64,000 bases of DNA from Prorocentrum cordatum (GCA_963575745.1 CAUYUJ010018727.1:95001-159000), one strand, 5' to 3'; shown: positions 18,301 through 26,753, counted from the first letter of the stretch. The notes: generated by a model not told the origin, from the letters alone. A program made the numbers and translations.

Positions 18301-21300
18301 ACTGGGCGAAGCAGATGTGGGCTAAGAGGCCAGGTGCTATTCATCGACACGTTCGCGCTCCTCCTCCTGACCCACTTCCGCGTGAGATCATCAGAGATGG
18401 AGTGGACACTGCAGACCCTTGCGTACTCATTCGCACGAAGAAGGACTTTTGGCAGGGAGTCTGGCAGGAGGATAATGACAGCAGGGAGCACTTGCTATGG
18501 ACTTTGGAGGGATTGGCCAGGGATGCTCGCGACGACCCCTTGCCACCACTGAATGAAGGACAGATTGAATCGATACTTAGACGACAATCGCCAAACAAAG
18601 CGAGAGGAGTTGATGGCTTGGGCCCAGTTGACCTTCAACGCATGCCTCAAGCTGGACTGATGGAGCTCACATGTATCCTCAATCAAGCGGAGCTACTGCA
18701 AACTTGGCCGACAGCGTGGTTAGCTACGATTTGTGCAGTTATTCCGAAGCCAGCTGGAGGCACGAGAGTACTGGGAATGTTGCCGCAATGCTGCAAGACG
18801 TGGAGCCAGGCGCGCAGTTCGGTCACCTCCAGTTGGTCAGATGGACTTTCTGCTTTCTGGGACACTGCCATCAGAGGCAGCAGCGCCCTGAGAGCTGCGA
18901 TGTCGAGAAGCCTCATGGACGAGGCCTCTGCTACTACAGGCAAGGCGACGGCGACTGTACTGCTGGACATTGCCAAGTTTTACGACTCCATCTCATTCAC
19001 CCTCCTGGTGGTTGCGGCGCGGGGGCTCAACTTCCCTCCCACGGTGCTGCTCATGGAGATCCTGCTCTTCATGGCGCCGCGCATCCTCAAGGAGGGCTCG
19101 GTCATCAGCGAGCCTTTCTGCCCAGGCCGCTCGATCGTGGCTGGATCGTCGCATGGAGTCTGCCTTGGAAAAGTGTTCTTGCATTCTGTGCTGGAGGCTG
19201 CGCACGCTAGAGCCCCTCAGGCCTCGTTATGGACCTTTGTCGATGACACTGTGGCAAGATCGGAGGGCACCCAGGCCACTGTCGTTTCGGAGATGGAAGG
19301 TTTAGCTGAAGCTTTCTCGGAGGGATTCAGACTCAAGAGGCTCACGGTCTCGGACAAGACGGTTGTCTTGGCGTCCTCTCCTGAGCTTGGGAAGCACATT
19401 GCCAGAATTTTCAGAGCCCGAGGGATGCCCGCTAGGTTTGCTTCTGTTGGAGTTGATTTAGGCGTTGACACTGCGGCAGGTCGCCGTCGGACTAGGAAGA
19501 AGGCACGCCAGAGAATGGCTAAAGCCAGCGGTCGTTTTTCTAGGATTGTGAAGATGCGCAGGCTGGCTGGTCTGAGGAAAGTCACCCAGGGCGCTTGGCG
19601 CACGGGAGCCTTACCACAGGCCAGCTTTGGCCATCAAGTTTATGGTATGCCACCGAGTCAGGTCCTGCTTCTGAGGCGACAAGCTGCTCGCACGGTCTCG
19701 GGAATGGGTAAGGGCAAATGTTTAACAACTGTTCTGCAGACTGTGCTGGGGGATGGAGATCCCGCCCTGGAACTGCGCCGCCAATTGGTGGACGCCTGGC
19801 TGCAGCTGTGGAAGCGCTTCCCCGCCCTCCAACCTCGTATTCGACGGTCGTGGGGTATCGTTCGGTCGCAGCTCGACTCGCTCGGCGCCAAAAGGTGGAG
19901 AGGCATTCGGGGGCCCATAGCTGCAGTCCAGGCCACCCTTATTGAAGCAGGATGGGAGCCCAGGGAACCGGACCTGTGGGAACGACCTGAGCATGCGGAG
20001 CATGCGTGGAGGTTCCCACGAATGGGCGACCCAGATTATGATTTACTCCCGATGTCTGACCATGCAGACTTGTTGCATGAGTTCGTTGCTGACATGAAGG
20101 CCAAGTTGTGGCAAGGTGCTGCAGGGCACGAGGCAGGCGACAGTTTGAAAGAAGGAGCTGATCTCCTCCCACTGCAGCAGGAACTCCGCCGCTTCGAGGC
20201 GCGGGGTCAGTCGGATCTGTGGGGCCTCACCTTGTGCGTGGCCTCGGGGGGCCAATGGCCACGTCAGCGCCAAGCCGACAGTGGCTACACGGTTGACGTA
20301 ACTTGTCCAAGGTGCAAGGCGGCCCCTGAGACCTTGTTTCACAGAATATGGCAATGCGTGTGTAATGTTGATCACCAAGATTTTAGCAGCACGCAATCAC
20401 TGGTTTCCCAAGCCACGGCGCAATGGGAAGCAGACCCTTCCTTATGGCTGAGAGGAGTCCCGTCGAGAGACCTCACCTGCCCCGTCTTCCTTGACCCTCT
20501 TGAGGCCCCTCCTCTTTCGTACTACGGCTCCTCTCGCCTCAGTGAGTTTTGTGTAGCCCCTGGCCAGGACCCTCCCCACCTTTTCGGAGATGGGTCAGGG
20601 GGTAAATACAGCAGTGACCCGAGACGCAGGCGCTGTGGTTCTGGAGTTGCCCTCATTCGGCGGGCTGATGATGGCTCCTGGGAGCCCGTCTCGGGAGTTT
20701 CGTCCCCCCTCCTGGGGCCGCGGCAGACTGTGTCGCGCGCGGAGATAGCTGCGCTCGCCATCGCTCTGGAAGAAACCACGGGGCCCATCATTTATGTCAC
20801 TGATTGCCAGCCTGTCCTGGATGGTTGGAGAGCGGGTCGTGCCCACGGCAAGTTAGGCCCGAATCAGGACTTGTGGCTCAGGGTGGCGGTGGCGTTGCGT
20901 AATAGGGGGGCGGCTGAAGTACAGGTCGTGTGGACGGCTGCCCATCTTGAGGACTCTGGCAAGGCTCTCAGTGCTAGGCAAGCGTTCCTCACTGCTGGCA
21001 ACATGTGCGCTGATGACCTTGCGGGGAGAGCGGCGGACGAGGCCTTGATCCTGTATACTCGCCAGCCTGCCCCCAGGACCGACATCTATGATTGCATCGC
21101 CCACCTTGTCAGACGCAGGGCCAGACGTGCGTTGCTGTGCTCACTCCAGGTTGACCCCTGGCAGGCCACTAGGCTCGCCAAAGTGCGGGTGCCCCCTCCC
21201 TCCAGGAAGGCCGCTGCCCTGAGGGACACCTCTCATGATTGTGAGCAGGTCGGGGGCAGATGGCGCTGTAGGGTTTGCAGTCAGATTGTTGCCACCACCC

Positions 21301-21782
21301 AGCTCCTCAAGTTTTGTGCCCAGTCTTGTCCAGGTCTGGCCCCAGAGGTCCGAGGCCAGAAGTCGGAGTGGAGCCAATTTGTCTTGAGGACTGGTGAGAT
21401 TTTGATTGGGGCCACCTCGGCCCACTCGTCCCACAAAATCTTCTACTGGCCTGAGTTTTCCTTGCATTTTTGTGTTTGCTGTGGGCTCACCGCCACAGTA
21501 GATGGCAGGTGGCTCGCAAGACCCTGCCAGGAGCCCTCCCCCAAAGGAGCCCAGAACCTTGACAGGATCCGTCGAGGCGTTTTTCCCTCGCACAGGGGAC
21601 CCCCGAAGGCTGTGCAGCTGGCCAGAGTGCAGCGTGAAGCTTCGGACGCGGTCCAGCGTGCGAGGGAGGCTCGGGAGGAGGGTAGTATTCTGCAGGCCTT
21701 CGGTGAAGGGGGTGTGGGTGGTGCGCCCCGACGACCCACCAGGATCCCTCACCGTGAGGGCGGGGACTCATCGTCTGATTAG
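15318..21782 (+). CDS. LINE-2 ORF2: endonuclease, reverse transcriptase, RNase H
   Basis: The frame gives 2154 residues from the first ATG after ORF1. The true start is uncertain, and 15180-15790 reads as well or better in other frames; from about 15790 the coding frame is clear. The endonuclease is at ~487-720 (VGLVETHV; ADWNNEP with Asp646; MYDYAIVSK; THCAIAIDV). RT carries NKARGVDGLGPVDLQRM, motif A LLDIAKFYDSI (Asp1217), an unusual motif B SIVAGSSHGVCLGKVFL without PQG, and motif C FVDD (1307-1310). A CCHC-like motif CPRCKAAPETLFHRIWQC follows. RNase H shows FGDGSGG (Asp1758), SRAEIAAL (Glu1809), TDCQPVLD (Asp1829) and NMCADDLAGRAA (Asp1899). The tail has two Cys-x2-Cys units (from ~1984 and ~2052). 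The protein should nick target DNA, prime on it, copy the element RNA and degrade the RNA strand. All key residues are present. Confidence 0.88.
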   Translation: MLSDKFYYEALDTIQKVRAMMQWAPLSLSDEMTGTPSTCTPCSMPSGTAISTASTWASPSGATGATGTHTSHVLPEASSSTRSVTQAAGGFQASERKSWAAQSSAGSQSHLGFPPARAPSPQEAGVSARVGGGSGVCWTRLPWEAGNIGEVETAADSPPAMGLPPADENRAMAVQDYADMRADLREWAAAWFDIHLGLDAGSGDWRLWCEAFLHTILERQGNEPLRRLLQAWFPGRTLQSVMEELCELAWRQSGPRRAAFLDRLRTAPFERRVHLQRRHWERLDELRAMFRRLLGSAFPTVRLPRPRQPDSEDDQADVDACIAHLVMMADAETSLGQAANHSTIPHAMQHQPSEAPDGHRFAPLPEDGVRARCDDFDDPDADPFANLDDQFEYEGELCTVESNIGCRPDAIGSSPTPSREVYLGGPEAAILGVSGNSSSSLPLLDAARPRDCVAESGTQQRGRQTHAGDNVPTHEEPAALQHRTSDKHVTMLFANITEWGAKVRGFVNSHKRTYAIVGLVETHVPDTKCAHWTEELRKDGWRLSFKAGFASGRSDSGISAGEWLLTRCHLAATQFDRLRDQAIADSRMDPFKGFSATTLHLKSGNLVYIAAYLLPSLGIAQYNNEVLVALGAFTKALADPWVIVADWNNEPQTLLDSGWVDRLRGRLALPNCKFTCDKGQGRMYDYAIVSKQLTSDRIRLRQVLAVPWKTHCAIAIDVLDAKRTWWHRSLELPEPLPRANRPQQEPNPDSKRSQKRKQVADARRQELPEELREAFDDLPSQEPQPEGPKVAFKLEQDEWLKIYGELEQDTFRPRTAAAQLSSGTLSTWRPTQRSTLDDRYGRWVTTLERSIVAVSDVEDPVVFFGRGQGYSISWRKMRPAPGRPHMCDPVAEWWGIASTLLARGVALTRSGRDPPEAEKCLAGFRSMVQGLTEAKQQEFFGKKALTTTVQEWKDVALQVSHLSQTELEQLQVHTNMWVDRAQGRSLVKSRQAFMDWAKQMWAKRPGAIHRHVRAPPPDPLPREIIRDGVDTADPCVLIRTKKDFWQGVWQEDNDSREHLLWTLEGLARDARDDPLPPLNEGQIESILRRQSPNKARGVDGLGPVDLQRMPQAGLMELTCILNQAELLQTWPTAWLATICAVIPKPAGGTRVLGMLPQCCKTWSQARSSVTSSWSDGLSAFWDTAIRGSSALRAAMSRSLMDEASATTGKATATVLLDIAKFYDSISFTLLVVAARGLNFPPTVLLMEILLFMAPRILKEGSVISEPFCPGRSIVAGSSHGVCLGKVFLHSVLEAAHARAPQASLWTFVDDTVARSEGTQATVVSEMEGLAEAFSEGFRLKRLTVSDKTVVLASSPELGKHIARIFRARGMPARFASVGVDLGVDTAAGRRRTRKKARQRMAKASGRFSRIVKMRRLAGLRKVTQGAWRTGALPQASFGHQVYGMPPSQVLLLRRQAARTVSGMGKGKCLTTVLQTVLGDGDPALELRRQLVDAWLQLWKRFPALQPRIRRSWGIVRSQLDSLGAKRWRGIRGPIAAVQATLIEAGWEPREPDLWERPEHAEHAWRFPRMGDPDYDLLPMSDHADLLHEFVADMKAKLWQGAAGHEAGDSLKEGADLLPLQQELRRFEARGQSDLWGLTLCVASGGQWPRQRQADSGYTVDVTCPRCKAAPETLFHRIWQCVCNVDHQDFSSTQSLVSQATAQWEADPSLWLRGVPSRDLTCPVFLDPLEAPPLSYYGSSRLSEFCVAPGQDPPHLFGDGSGGKYSSDPRRRRCGSGVALIRRADDGSWEPVSGVSSPLLGPRQTVSRAEIAALAIALEETTGPIIYVTDCQPVLDGWRAGRAHGKLGPNQDLWLRVAVALRNRGAAEVQVVWTAAHLEDSGKALSARQAFLTAGNMCADDLAGRAADEALILYTRQPAPRTDIYDCIAHLVRRRARRALLCSLQVDPWQATRLAKVRVPPPSRKAAALRDTSHDCEQVGGRWRCRVCSQIVATTQLLKFCAQSCPGLAPEVRGQKSEWSQFVLRTGEILIGATSAHSSHKIFYWPEFSLHFCVCCGLTATVDGRWLARPCQEPSPKGAQNLDRIRRGVFPSHRGPPKAVQLARVQREASDAVQRAREAREEGSILQAFGEGGVGGAPRRPTRIPHREGGDSSSD

Positions 21783-21841
21783 TCCCCGCCCAACCCGTTT
21801 TGTTTTGCGGACGCTCGTCCTTTCATGGTCACTTCTGGTCA

Positions 21842-22042
21842 CTCCTCCTCCTCCTCCTCCTGCCTCCTCCTCCCCTCCTCCTCCTCCTCCTCCTCCTCCT
21901 CCTCCTCCTCCTCCTCCTCCTCCTCCTCCTCCTCCTCCTCCTCCTCCTCCTCCTCCTCCTCCCTTCCTCTCCTCCTCCTCCTTCTCCTCCTTTTCCTCCT
22001 CGTCCTCCTCCTCGTCCTCCTCCTCATCCTCATCATCCTCCC
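21842..22042 (+). repeat. (TCC)n array flanking LINE-2 on its 3' side
   Basis: About 200 bp of TCC triplets directly after the 59-nt LINE-2 3' UTR. It ends in TCATCATCCTCCCCC and then the 21-bp shared sequence. Confidence 0.9.
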
Positions 22043-22044
22043 CC

Positions 22045-22065
22045 CTCAGCGAAGGGGCTTGCGTT
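22045..22065 (+). repeat. 21-bp sequence shared downstream of both LINE 3' arrays
   Basis: CTCAGCGAAGGGGCTTGCGT plus T, identical to 13281-13301 except for one C/T change. It either marks a common target repeat or belongs to the array family. Confidence 0.75.
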
Positions 22066-22178
22066 CCGGACCCCGCTCTCTCTCGTGGCCACGCGTCGAC
22101 CGGAGCGGCGCCGGGCGCCGCGCCACGCCGCGCGCCGGCCCCGCGCCTCGGGTTCTGTGCGGGAGAGGGCGCACATTC

Positions 22179-22354
22179 AGTGGAGGCCCATGCCAAGAAA
22201 CACCTTGCCTGCCTCCAGGGTGCTCTGGGTCTCTTGTGTTTTCGATGGCTCTGCCGTGGGCAGAGTGACGTTCCCGCACCAGAATTCGACACACGTCCTG
22301 GGGCCTCAGGGTTGGGTTTCTCGTGGGAGGTCTCCTGCGGAAGGGCCCCCTCTG
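22179..22354. mobile_element. MITE family N, copy 1
   Basis: Left end CAGTGGAGGCCC and right end GGGCCCCCTCTG are imperfect inverted repeats. The interior (CATGCCAAGAAACACC, GCTCTGCCGTGGGCAGAGTG, GGTTGGGTTTCTCGTGG) matches 47567-47719. Confidence 0.55.
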
Positions 22355-22408
22355 CAAGCGCGTGCGCTTTTGTTCCCAGGCGCGTGGAGGGCGCACCGTG
22401 GCCAGGCC

Positions 22409-22503
22409 AGAGGAGGAGGAGGAGGAGGAGGAGGAGGAGGAGGAAGAGAAGGAGGAGGAGGAGGAGGAGGAGGAGGAGGAGGAAGGAGAAGGAGGAGGAG
22501 GTC
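22409..22503 (+). repeat. (GGA)n array
   Basis: GGA/GAA triplets with purines on plus. Together with the TCC array at 22688-22832 it brackets MITE Q copy 1, so the whole could fold back. Confidence 0.9.
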
Positions 22504-22504
22504 T

Positions 22505-22696
22505 CGTAACAACCAATGGCATGACCATGCAGTTCCGGAGGTCCGCGTGGATCTCCGGCGCTGGACCCCCCCCCTCCCTGGAGCACGGGGCGCGCCAGGC
22601 GCGGCGCCGGAGGCGTCACCAGGGAGGGCCCGTCGCCGATCCGAGGAATCCGCGCGGACCTCCGAAAGTGCATGGTCATGCCACGGTTTGTTCCCC
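22505..22696. mobile_element. MITE family Q, copy 1
   Basis: Long inverted ends: TGGCATGACCATGCA then GTTCCGGAGGTCCGCG on the left, and CGCGGACCTCCGAAAG then TGCATGGTCATGCCA on the right. The core of the inverted repeat is 22517-22683. The interior includes CGCTGGACCCCCCCCTCCCT. The same design occurs at 56274-56795. Confidence 0.7.
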
Positions 22697-22832
22697 CTCC
22701 TCTTCCTCCTCCTGCTCCTCCTCCTCCTCCTCCTCCTCCCCCTCCTCCTCCCCCTCCTCCTCCCCCTCCTCCTCCTTCTCCTCCTTCTCCTCCTCCTCCT
22801 CGTCCTCCTCCTCCTCCTCCTCCTCCTCCTCA
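22688..22832 (+). repeat. (TCC)n array
   Basis: TCC/CTC triplets with a few C insertions, directly to the right of MITE Q copy 1. Confidence 0.9.
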
Positions 22833-24300
22833 GTTTATGTTTACGCCACTGCTTCTTGCCATAGGAGTGCCATCAGGAGAGGGAGTGGAGGAGGAGGAGC
22901 AGGGAGCAGTTTCTCACAGAGCTCGCGGTCCGACTCCTACTCTCTTTCCTCGGGTGCTTCTCTTCCGCCCGCCCCTGGCGGCGAAGGCCGCTGGAGAGGG
23001 GAGGGCGATGCTTCATCGAAGTACCAATGCCCGCAGCCACGAGCCACGATGAGATCTGCGGCAACGGGGGGGGGATAAACTCAGGTGGAATGCATCGACC
23101 CAGATCGCCCATTATTGCCGATGGGGGCCCGATAGCCCACCCCGTTCAGGAACATCCGGTTTCGCCATCGAGGGTTTTTCGCCGATCAATCGACGATACT
23201 TCGATACTTTGCCAATTTTAGATCAATGTCCCCCCCTTGAGCCAGTTCCCTCTATCGCCCCCCCTCACTCCCGTTGCGTTTGGTCCGCGACTCGAGAGGG
23301 TGTGAATCCTCCTGAGCCTGAGTTATGGGACTACTAAACGCCATCCTCAGTTAGTCGGAGGAAGGAGAAGCGACACCATCCAGGTATGGCGAGGAGGTCA
23401 GCGAGGATCCAGGAAATCTGCGCGTATCTCCTACATGTTGTGCACGTGCCGTTTTCCCGTCTAGATGCAGCTTTCCGCTGCCACTGCTACAGATTGGAGG
23501 CGGGTGAGCTCAAACGCGCATTCGTCGAGGTTCGGAAGATCATCCTTCTTTGGCTCATTCATGGTCGTAAGTCGTCCCCTGACCCCTGGGCCTCTTCAAC
23601 TTTACATCGCTGATCCCCATTCCATGCCCCCTTCCTGCTGCCCCGCTTCCCTCTTAACGGCTTCACACCTCTCTCTCTCTCTATCTCGCGCCATCTCTCT
23701 CTTTCTCTCTCTGTCTTCCATTATCGCTCTTTATTTGTCTCTCTCCTTATTCCTCTCCCTGCCCTTGTTAGTGTTACGTCGGTCTTGTTAGATCAGTATA
23801 TCACTAAATCTGCGTTTATTCACCTCTGTGTTTTCAAGTTCGTGTTATTAGTATATTGGTTCCCCTCTGTCCTTCTCCCTCTCTCTCTCTCTCTACCTCC
23901 CCCTTTCCCTTTCCTCATTGCGATGGCCCATCTCTCCCCTCACCTCTCTCTCTCCCTTTCTCTCCTTTCTTTTTTTTCTCTCTCTCTCTCTCTCTCTCTC
24001 TCCGAGCGTGAATTGCCTACGCCGCGTTCGCTTCCAGGCAAAGCCAAGTCATACCACGCGCCTCCACGTCGAGCGCCCTGACCAGTGCGGGCCGTAGTTT
24101 GGCATCGCTTGGTAGCTCTTGGAAGCGAGGGTGGTCAAAAGCGAGGTAGGTTCGTTTGCCCCCTACTCTCGCTCTCTATATCTCTCTTTCTCTCTTGCTC
24201 GCTCTCTCTTTATGTTGTCTCTCTCTCTCTCTTTCTCTCTTTGTTCTCTCTCTCTCTCTCTTTGTTCTTTTTCTCTCTCTCTCTCACTCCCTTTCGGGAA
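22833..24300. other. Non-coding; repeat H copy and CT-rich tract
   Basis: 23098-23235 is a copy of repeat H (compare 5182-5335). From ~23660 to 24300 the plus strand is dominated by CT dinucleotide and T-rich pyrimidine runs, a polypyrimidine region upstream of the HECT acceptor. No gene. Confidence 0.5.
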
Positions 24301-24396
24301 GGTGAGGAGGGGAACACGTTGGCCCAGAAGTCCCGCGAGGGCCGAGAGGAGCGGCACAAACACGCATTGCCGCCTCGCGCCGCGGACACCCGTCAG

Positions 24397-24490
24397 GCGG
24401 GGCTACCCCCGCTCTCGCGCGTGCGCCAACCAGCTGTACCTGCCGCCGTACGCCTCCAAGGAGGAGCTGCGGGAGCGGCTCCATGAGGCC
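24397..24490 (+). CDS. HECT E3 ubiquitin ligase, catalytic-Cys exon (partial gene)
   Basis: Reads RGYPRSRACANQLYLPPYAS then KEELRERLHEA. HECT domains end with [LP]-x-(S/A)-x-TC-x-N-x-L-x-LP-x-Y-x-S-x-EEL-(R/K)-x-(R/K)-L-x-x-A, and this matches at nearly every conserved site. Cys codon 24422-24424 is the predicted catalytic residue that forms the ubiquitin thioester; the usual Thr before it is Ala here. The acceptor is CCGTCAG after a long CT tract. The join to 4812 is phase 2 and in frame. After GAG (24485-24487) the sequence stops resembling HECT, so either a GC donor follows or the C-terminus diverges. The stop codon is not identified. Confidence 0.72.
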
Positions 24491-24507
24491 CCCGCCCTCT
24501 TCGCAGG

Positions 24508-24712
24508 GCTCGTCTCGATTCCCCCGATTCGATTCGAGTCGGTGGCCTCCGGTGCCCATTCGATTCGGCTTCGGATTGCGATGTGGGCTCCGAGTGCCCA
24601 GTGGAGGCTTATGAGTCTGTCGATGTCCGCCGATTCGACTTTTCTTGATTTGGCTGTTGATGTTTGCCGATCCGATTCGCTTCGATCGCCGATCCGACTC
24701 ATCGAGTCGCTT
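24508..24712. repeat. GATTCG-rich repeat G, copy 2
   Basis: Many GATTCGATTCG, GCCGATCC and GCCGATTCG words, resembling 4252-4450. It starts right after the HECT Cys exon. Confidence 0.45.
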
Positions 24713-25010
24713 CCGGGCCCTCCTGCTGCTTCGGGGCGCGCGCGCGGGCGGCCCCCGGGGCGGGGACGGCCGAGGGGGGGGGGCGGGGGGGGAGGGGGCG
24801 TGGGGAGGCCTCGGGTCCATGGGAGCGTCGAGGAGGCGCAGACCTTCGTGGGTGGGGGCGCGTGCAGTCCACAGACCTTAGCGACGTGTTAATCAAAGGT
24901 CGACGCGCACGTCCTTTTCATGGTCCAAGAGGGGATTGCTTTCCCTCAGTGCCCTCTCGCGCCAGAGCCACGGAGGTGCCATCGTTGCCAGCGAATGCCT
25001 GACATGCGGT

Positions 25011-25079
25011 GTCTGTGTGTATGCGTGTGTGTGTGTATGCGTGTGTGTGTGTGTGGGTGGTGTGTGTGTGTGTGTGTGG
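25011..25079 (+). repeat. (GT)n microsatellite
   Basis: GT dinucleotides with occasional A or G interruptions. Confidence 0.85.
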
Positions 25080-25249
25080 GACAAAGTGGGGGTACGGCAA
25101 CGGCTGCATGCAGCCGGTGTCGGCTCCGCCTCTGGGTCCTCTTGTCGTTGTTTTGGCCGTGAGCGTCAGCCAGGTGGGCCACTTCGCCAAGCCTCCCTTC
25201 GCTGTCCTCGCCTCTCCCGTCCGACCCGAATGAAGGAAAGGACCTGGCA

Positions 25250-25345
25250 TCGCTCGGGCGTGTGTATTTTTTCCTCGGCGAGGACCCTTGAGGAACATCC
25301 TGGATCATCGAGCGAAAAAAACGCACGAAACCGAACAATGCACGG
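25250..25345. repeat. Dispersed repeat C, copy 2
   Basis: TCCTCGGCGAGGACCCTTGA, GGAACATCCTGGATCATC and AACGCACGAAACCGAAC match 6254-6350 and 35105-35185. Confidence 0.6.
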
Positions 25346-25519
25346 GAAATGGACGTCCGAGCGACGGCAAGAGGAGGAGGGAGGCACCTCCTCCGCGATC
25401 CCTGAGGCTCGAGGATCGATGCTCGTAGGCCTCTTGAGGTCTCCTGTGGTCTACCGATGCATGCTGGGGTCTCCCCTCGGACACCGGCGCCCCGCACGGA
25501 AGGTGAGCTTCCGCTCGCA

Positions 25520-25640
25520 ACAACTAGCTCTGATCGCGACATGTCTCGAGCAGCATTCGCGATATGTCTAATCGCGAATGCTGCGCAACTGTCTCTAATC
25601 GCGATATGTCTAATCGCGATATGTCTCTAATCGCCACTGT
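25520..25640. repeat. TAATCGCGATATGTC short repeats with perfect stem-loop
   Basis: Several copies of TCGCGATATGTCTAA. Within it, GCAGCATTCGCGA (25550-25562) and TCGCGAATGCTGC (25572-25584) are perfect 13-bp inverted arms around a 9-nt loop. Confidence 0.75.
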
Positions 25641-26753
25641 CGATCAGCCTGCCCGCTCTCGACTGCCCAGGAGAAGCCGGGGCAGGGGCTGCGTCTCGGA
25701 GTTCGGGTGCCGGAGTACGCCGGCGGTGTTTCGGGGGGTGCGTTGTTCCTGGGACTGGCGTGCCCCTCGGGACCGCCGGTAAGACGATGCGAGGTCAAGA
25801 GGTGGTGTAGACAGAATCTGCGTGGTGGGTCGCAGGGGTCGCACATGCAGTGTGATTCGTTGTTTGGTGGAATCACATATGTGATCTGACCAGTGATCTG
25901 CTGCACGGCTGCTCAGACCATTGCGTGTTCTCGATACTCTTCTTCTTGGACGCATGTTTGCCGTTGCATTGGAATTTGATTAGGGGTTTTGCGTTGCATT
26001 GGAATCATTGGCGTGGCTCTGCCGAGATTCGCATTGCCTTTGTGTTGCTTTGCACTGCTGCGCGCTGCTTTCCATTGTAGTTTTAGATTGGTTCAGGGCT
26101 GTTTAAAGGATTTGGACTGCCCGCGAGACTCTTAAGGCCTTTCTTTGGCTGTCTTGCTCATCTTACTTCCACCGCTCCCTCGAGGAATGGTTGGATGTAT
26201 TAATTATGGGTGCAAACGGTCTTACTCGACGGCTTCCCCCAATCATCCATGAATTCTTTTCAGTGTAAGGAATTGCGTGGGGGGATCGCTAATTGGGTCC
26301 CATGGCTAGATGCCTTTGCGGAGGGGGTCTAGGGATAATGCGGGCTAAAATATTGTGATAATCTTACCTTGTCGAAGGAGGGTGCGAGGCAGGTCTGCTA
26401 TGTGGCGGCGCTCACCAGACCGTTCTCAGGCGCGGCGTGGGCGCGGCGGTGCACGCGCGTGCTGCGGTGCCTGTCCTGCAAGCTCTACGACACGTTCGCG
26501 CCGTGTCGACCGGCGGCGACCCCGCCGCCGGTGTTCAACGTTGAACGCCGCCAGCGACCCAGAATCGGTCGATGTTGGACGATCTGACGTTGTGGAAACG
26601 GCCGATCGTTCAAGGTTGAATGCCCCCCGCGGTGTCAGAAACCGACGCCCAGGTCGGCGCGATACGGCCATGCCGTGCCTAAGGTGCTCGCTCGCGTCGT
26701 GGTAGTCTTCGCACGAGCTGCGTCTGACATGTGGCGCGGCGGTGCGCCGAGGC
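25641..26753. other. No confident gene
   Basis: Mixed sequence with T/G-rich stretches at 25930-26360 (GCGTTGCATTGGAAT occurs twice). A plus-strand frame at ~26390-26520 looks weakly protein-like but has no recognisable family. Confidence 0.35.

Larger units (their letters stand above)
13788..21841 (+). mobile_element. LINE-2: full-length non-LTR retrotransposon headed by a spliced leader
   Basis: The 8.05-kb element has a 5' DinoSL, a ~140-nt leader, ORF1 (coiled coil), ORF2 (endonuclease, RT, RNase H, paired-Cys tail) and a 59-nt 3' UTR, with (TCC)n on both sides. The leader at the very 5' end shows that the inserted copy was reverse transcribed to the cap-proximal end of a trans-spliced mRNA. 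The ORF2 frame is intact to its stop through all enzyme domains, so this copy looks young. No target-site duplication can be resolved inside the TCC repeats. Confidence 0.9.
4813..24396 (+). other. Putative 19.6-kb GC-AG intron of the HECT gene
   Basis: The proposed intron begins GCGCAC after CTGCAG and ends CCGTCAG before GCGGGG. The hexamer CAGGCG spans both borders (4810-4815 and 24394-24399), so the exact cut is ambiguous by a few bases but the reading frame is the same. Dinoflagellate introns often use GC donors and carry short direct repeats at their ends. The intron holds LINE-1, LINE-2, several (TCC)n arrays and MITEs. Its existence is inferred from the frame match and HECT homology; no transcript evidence is available here. 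Confidence 0.55.
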
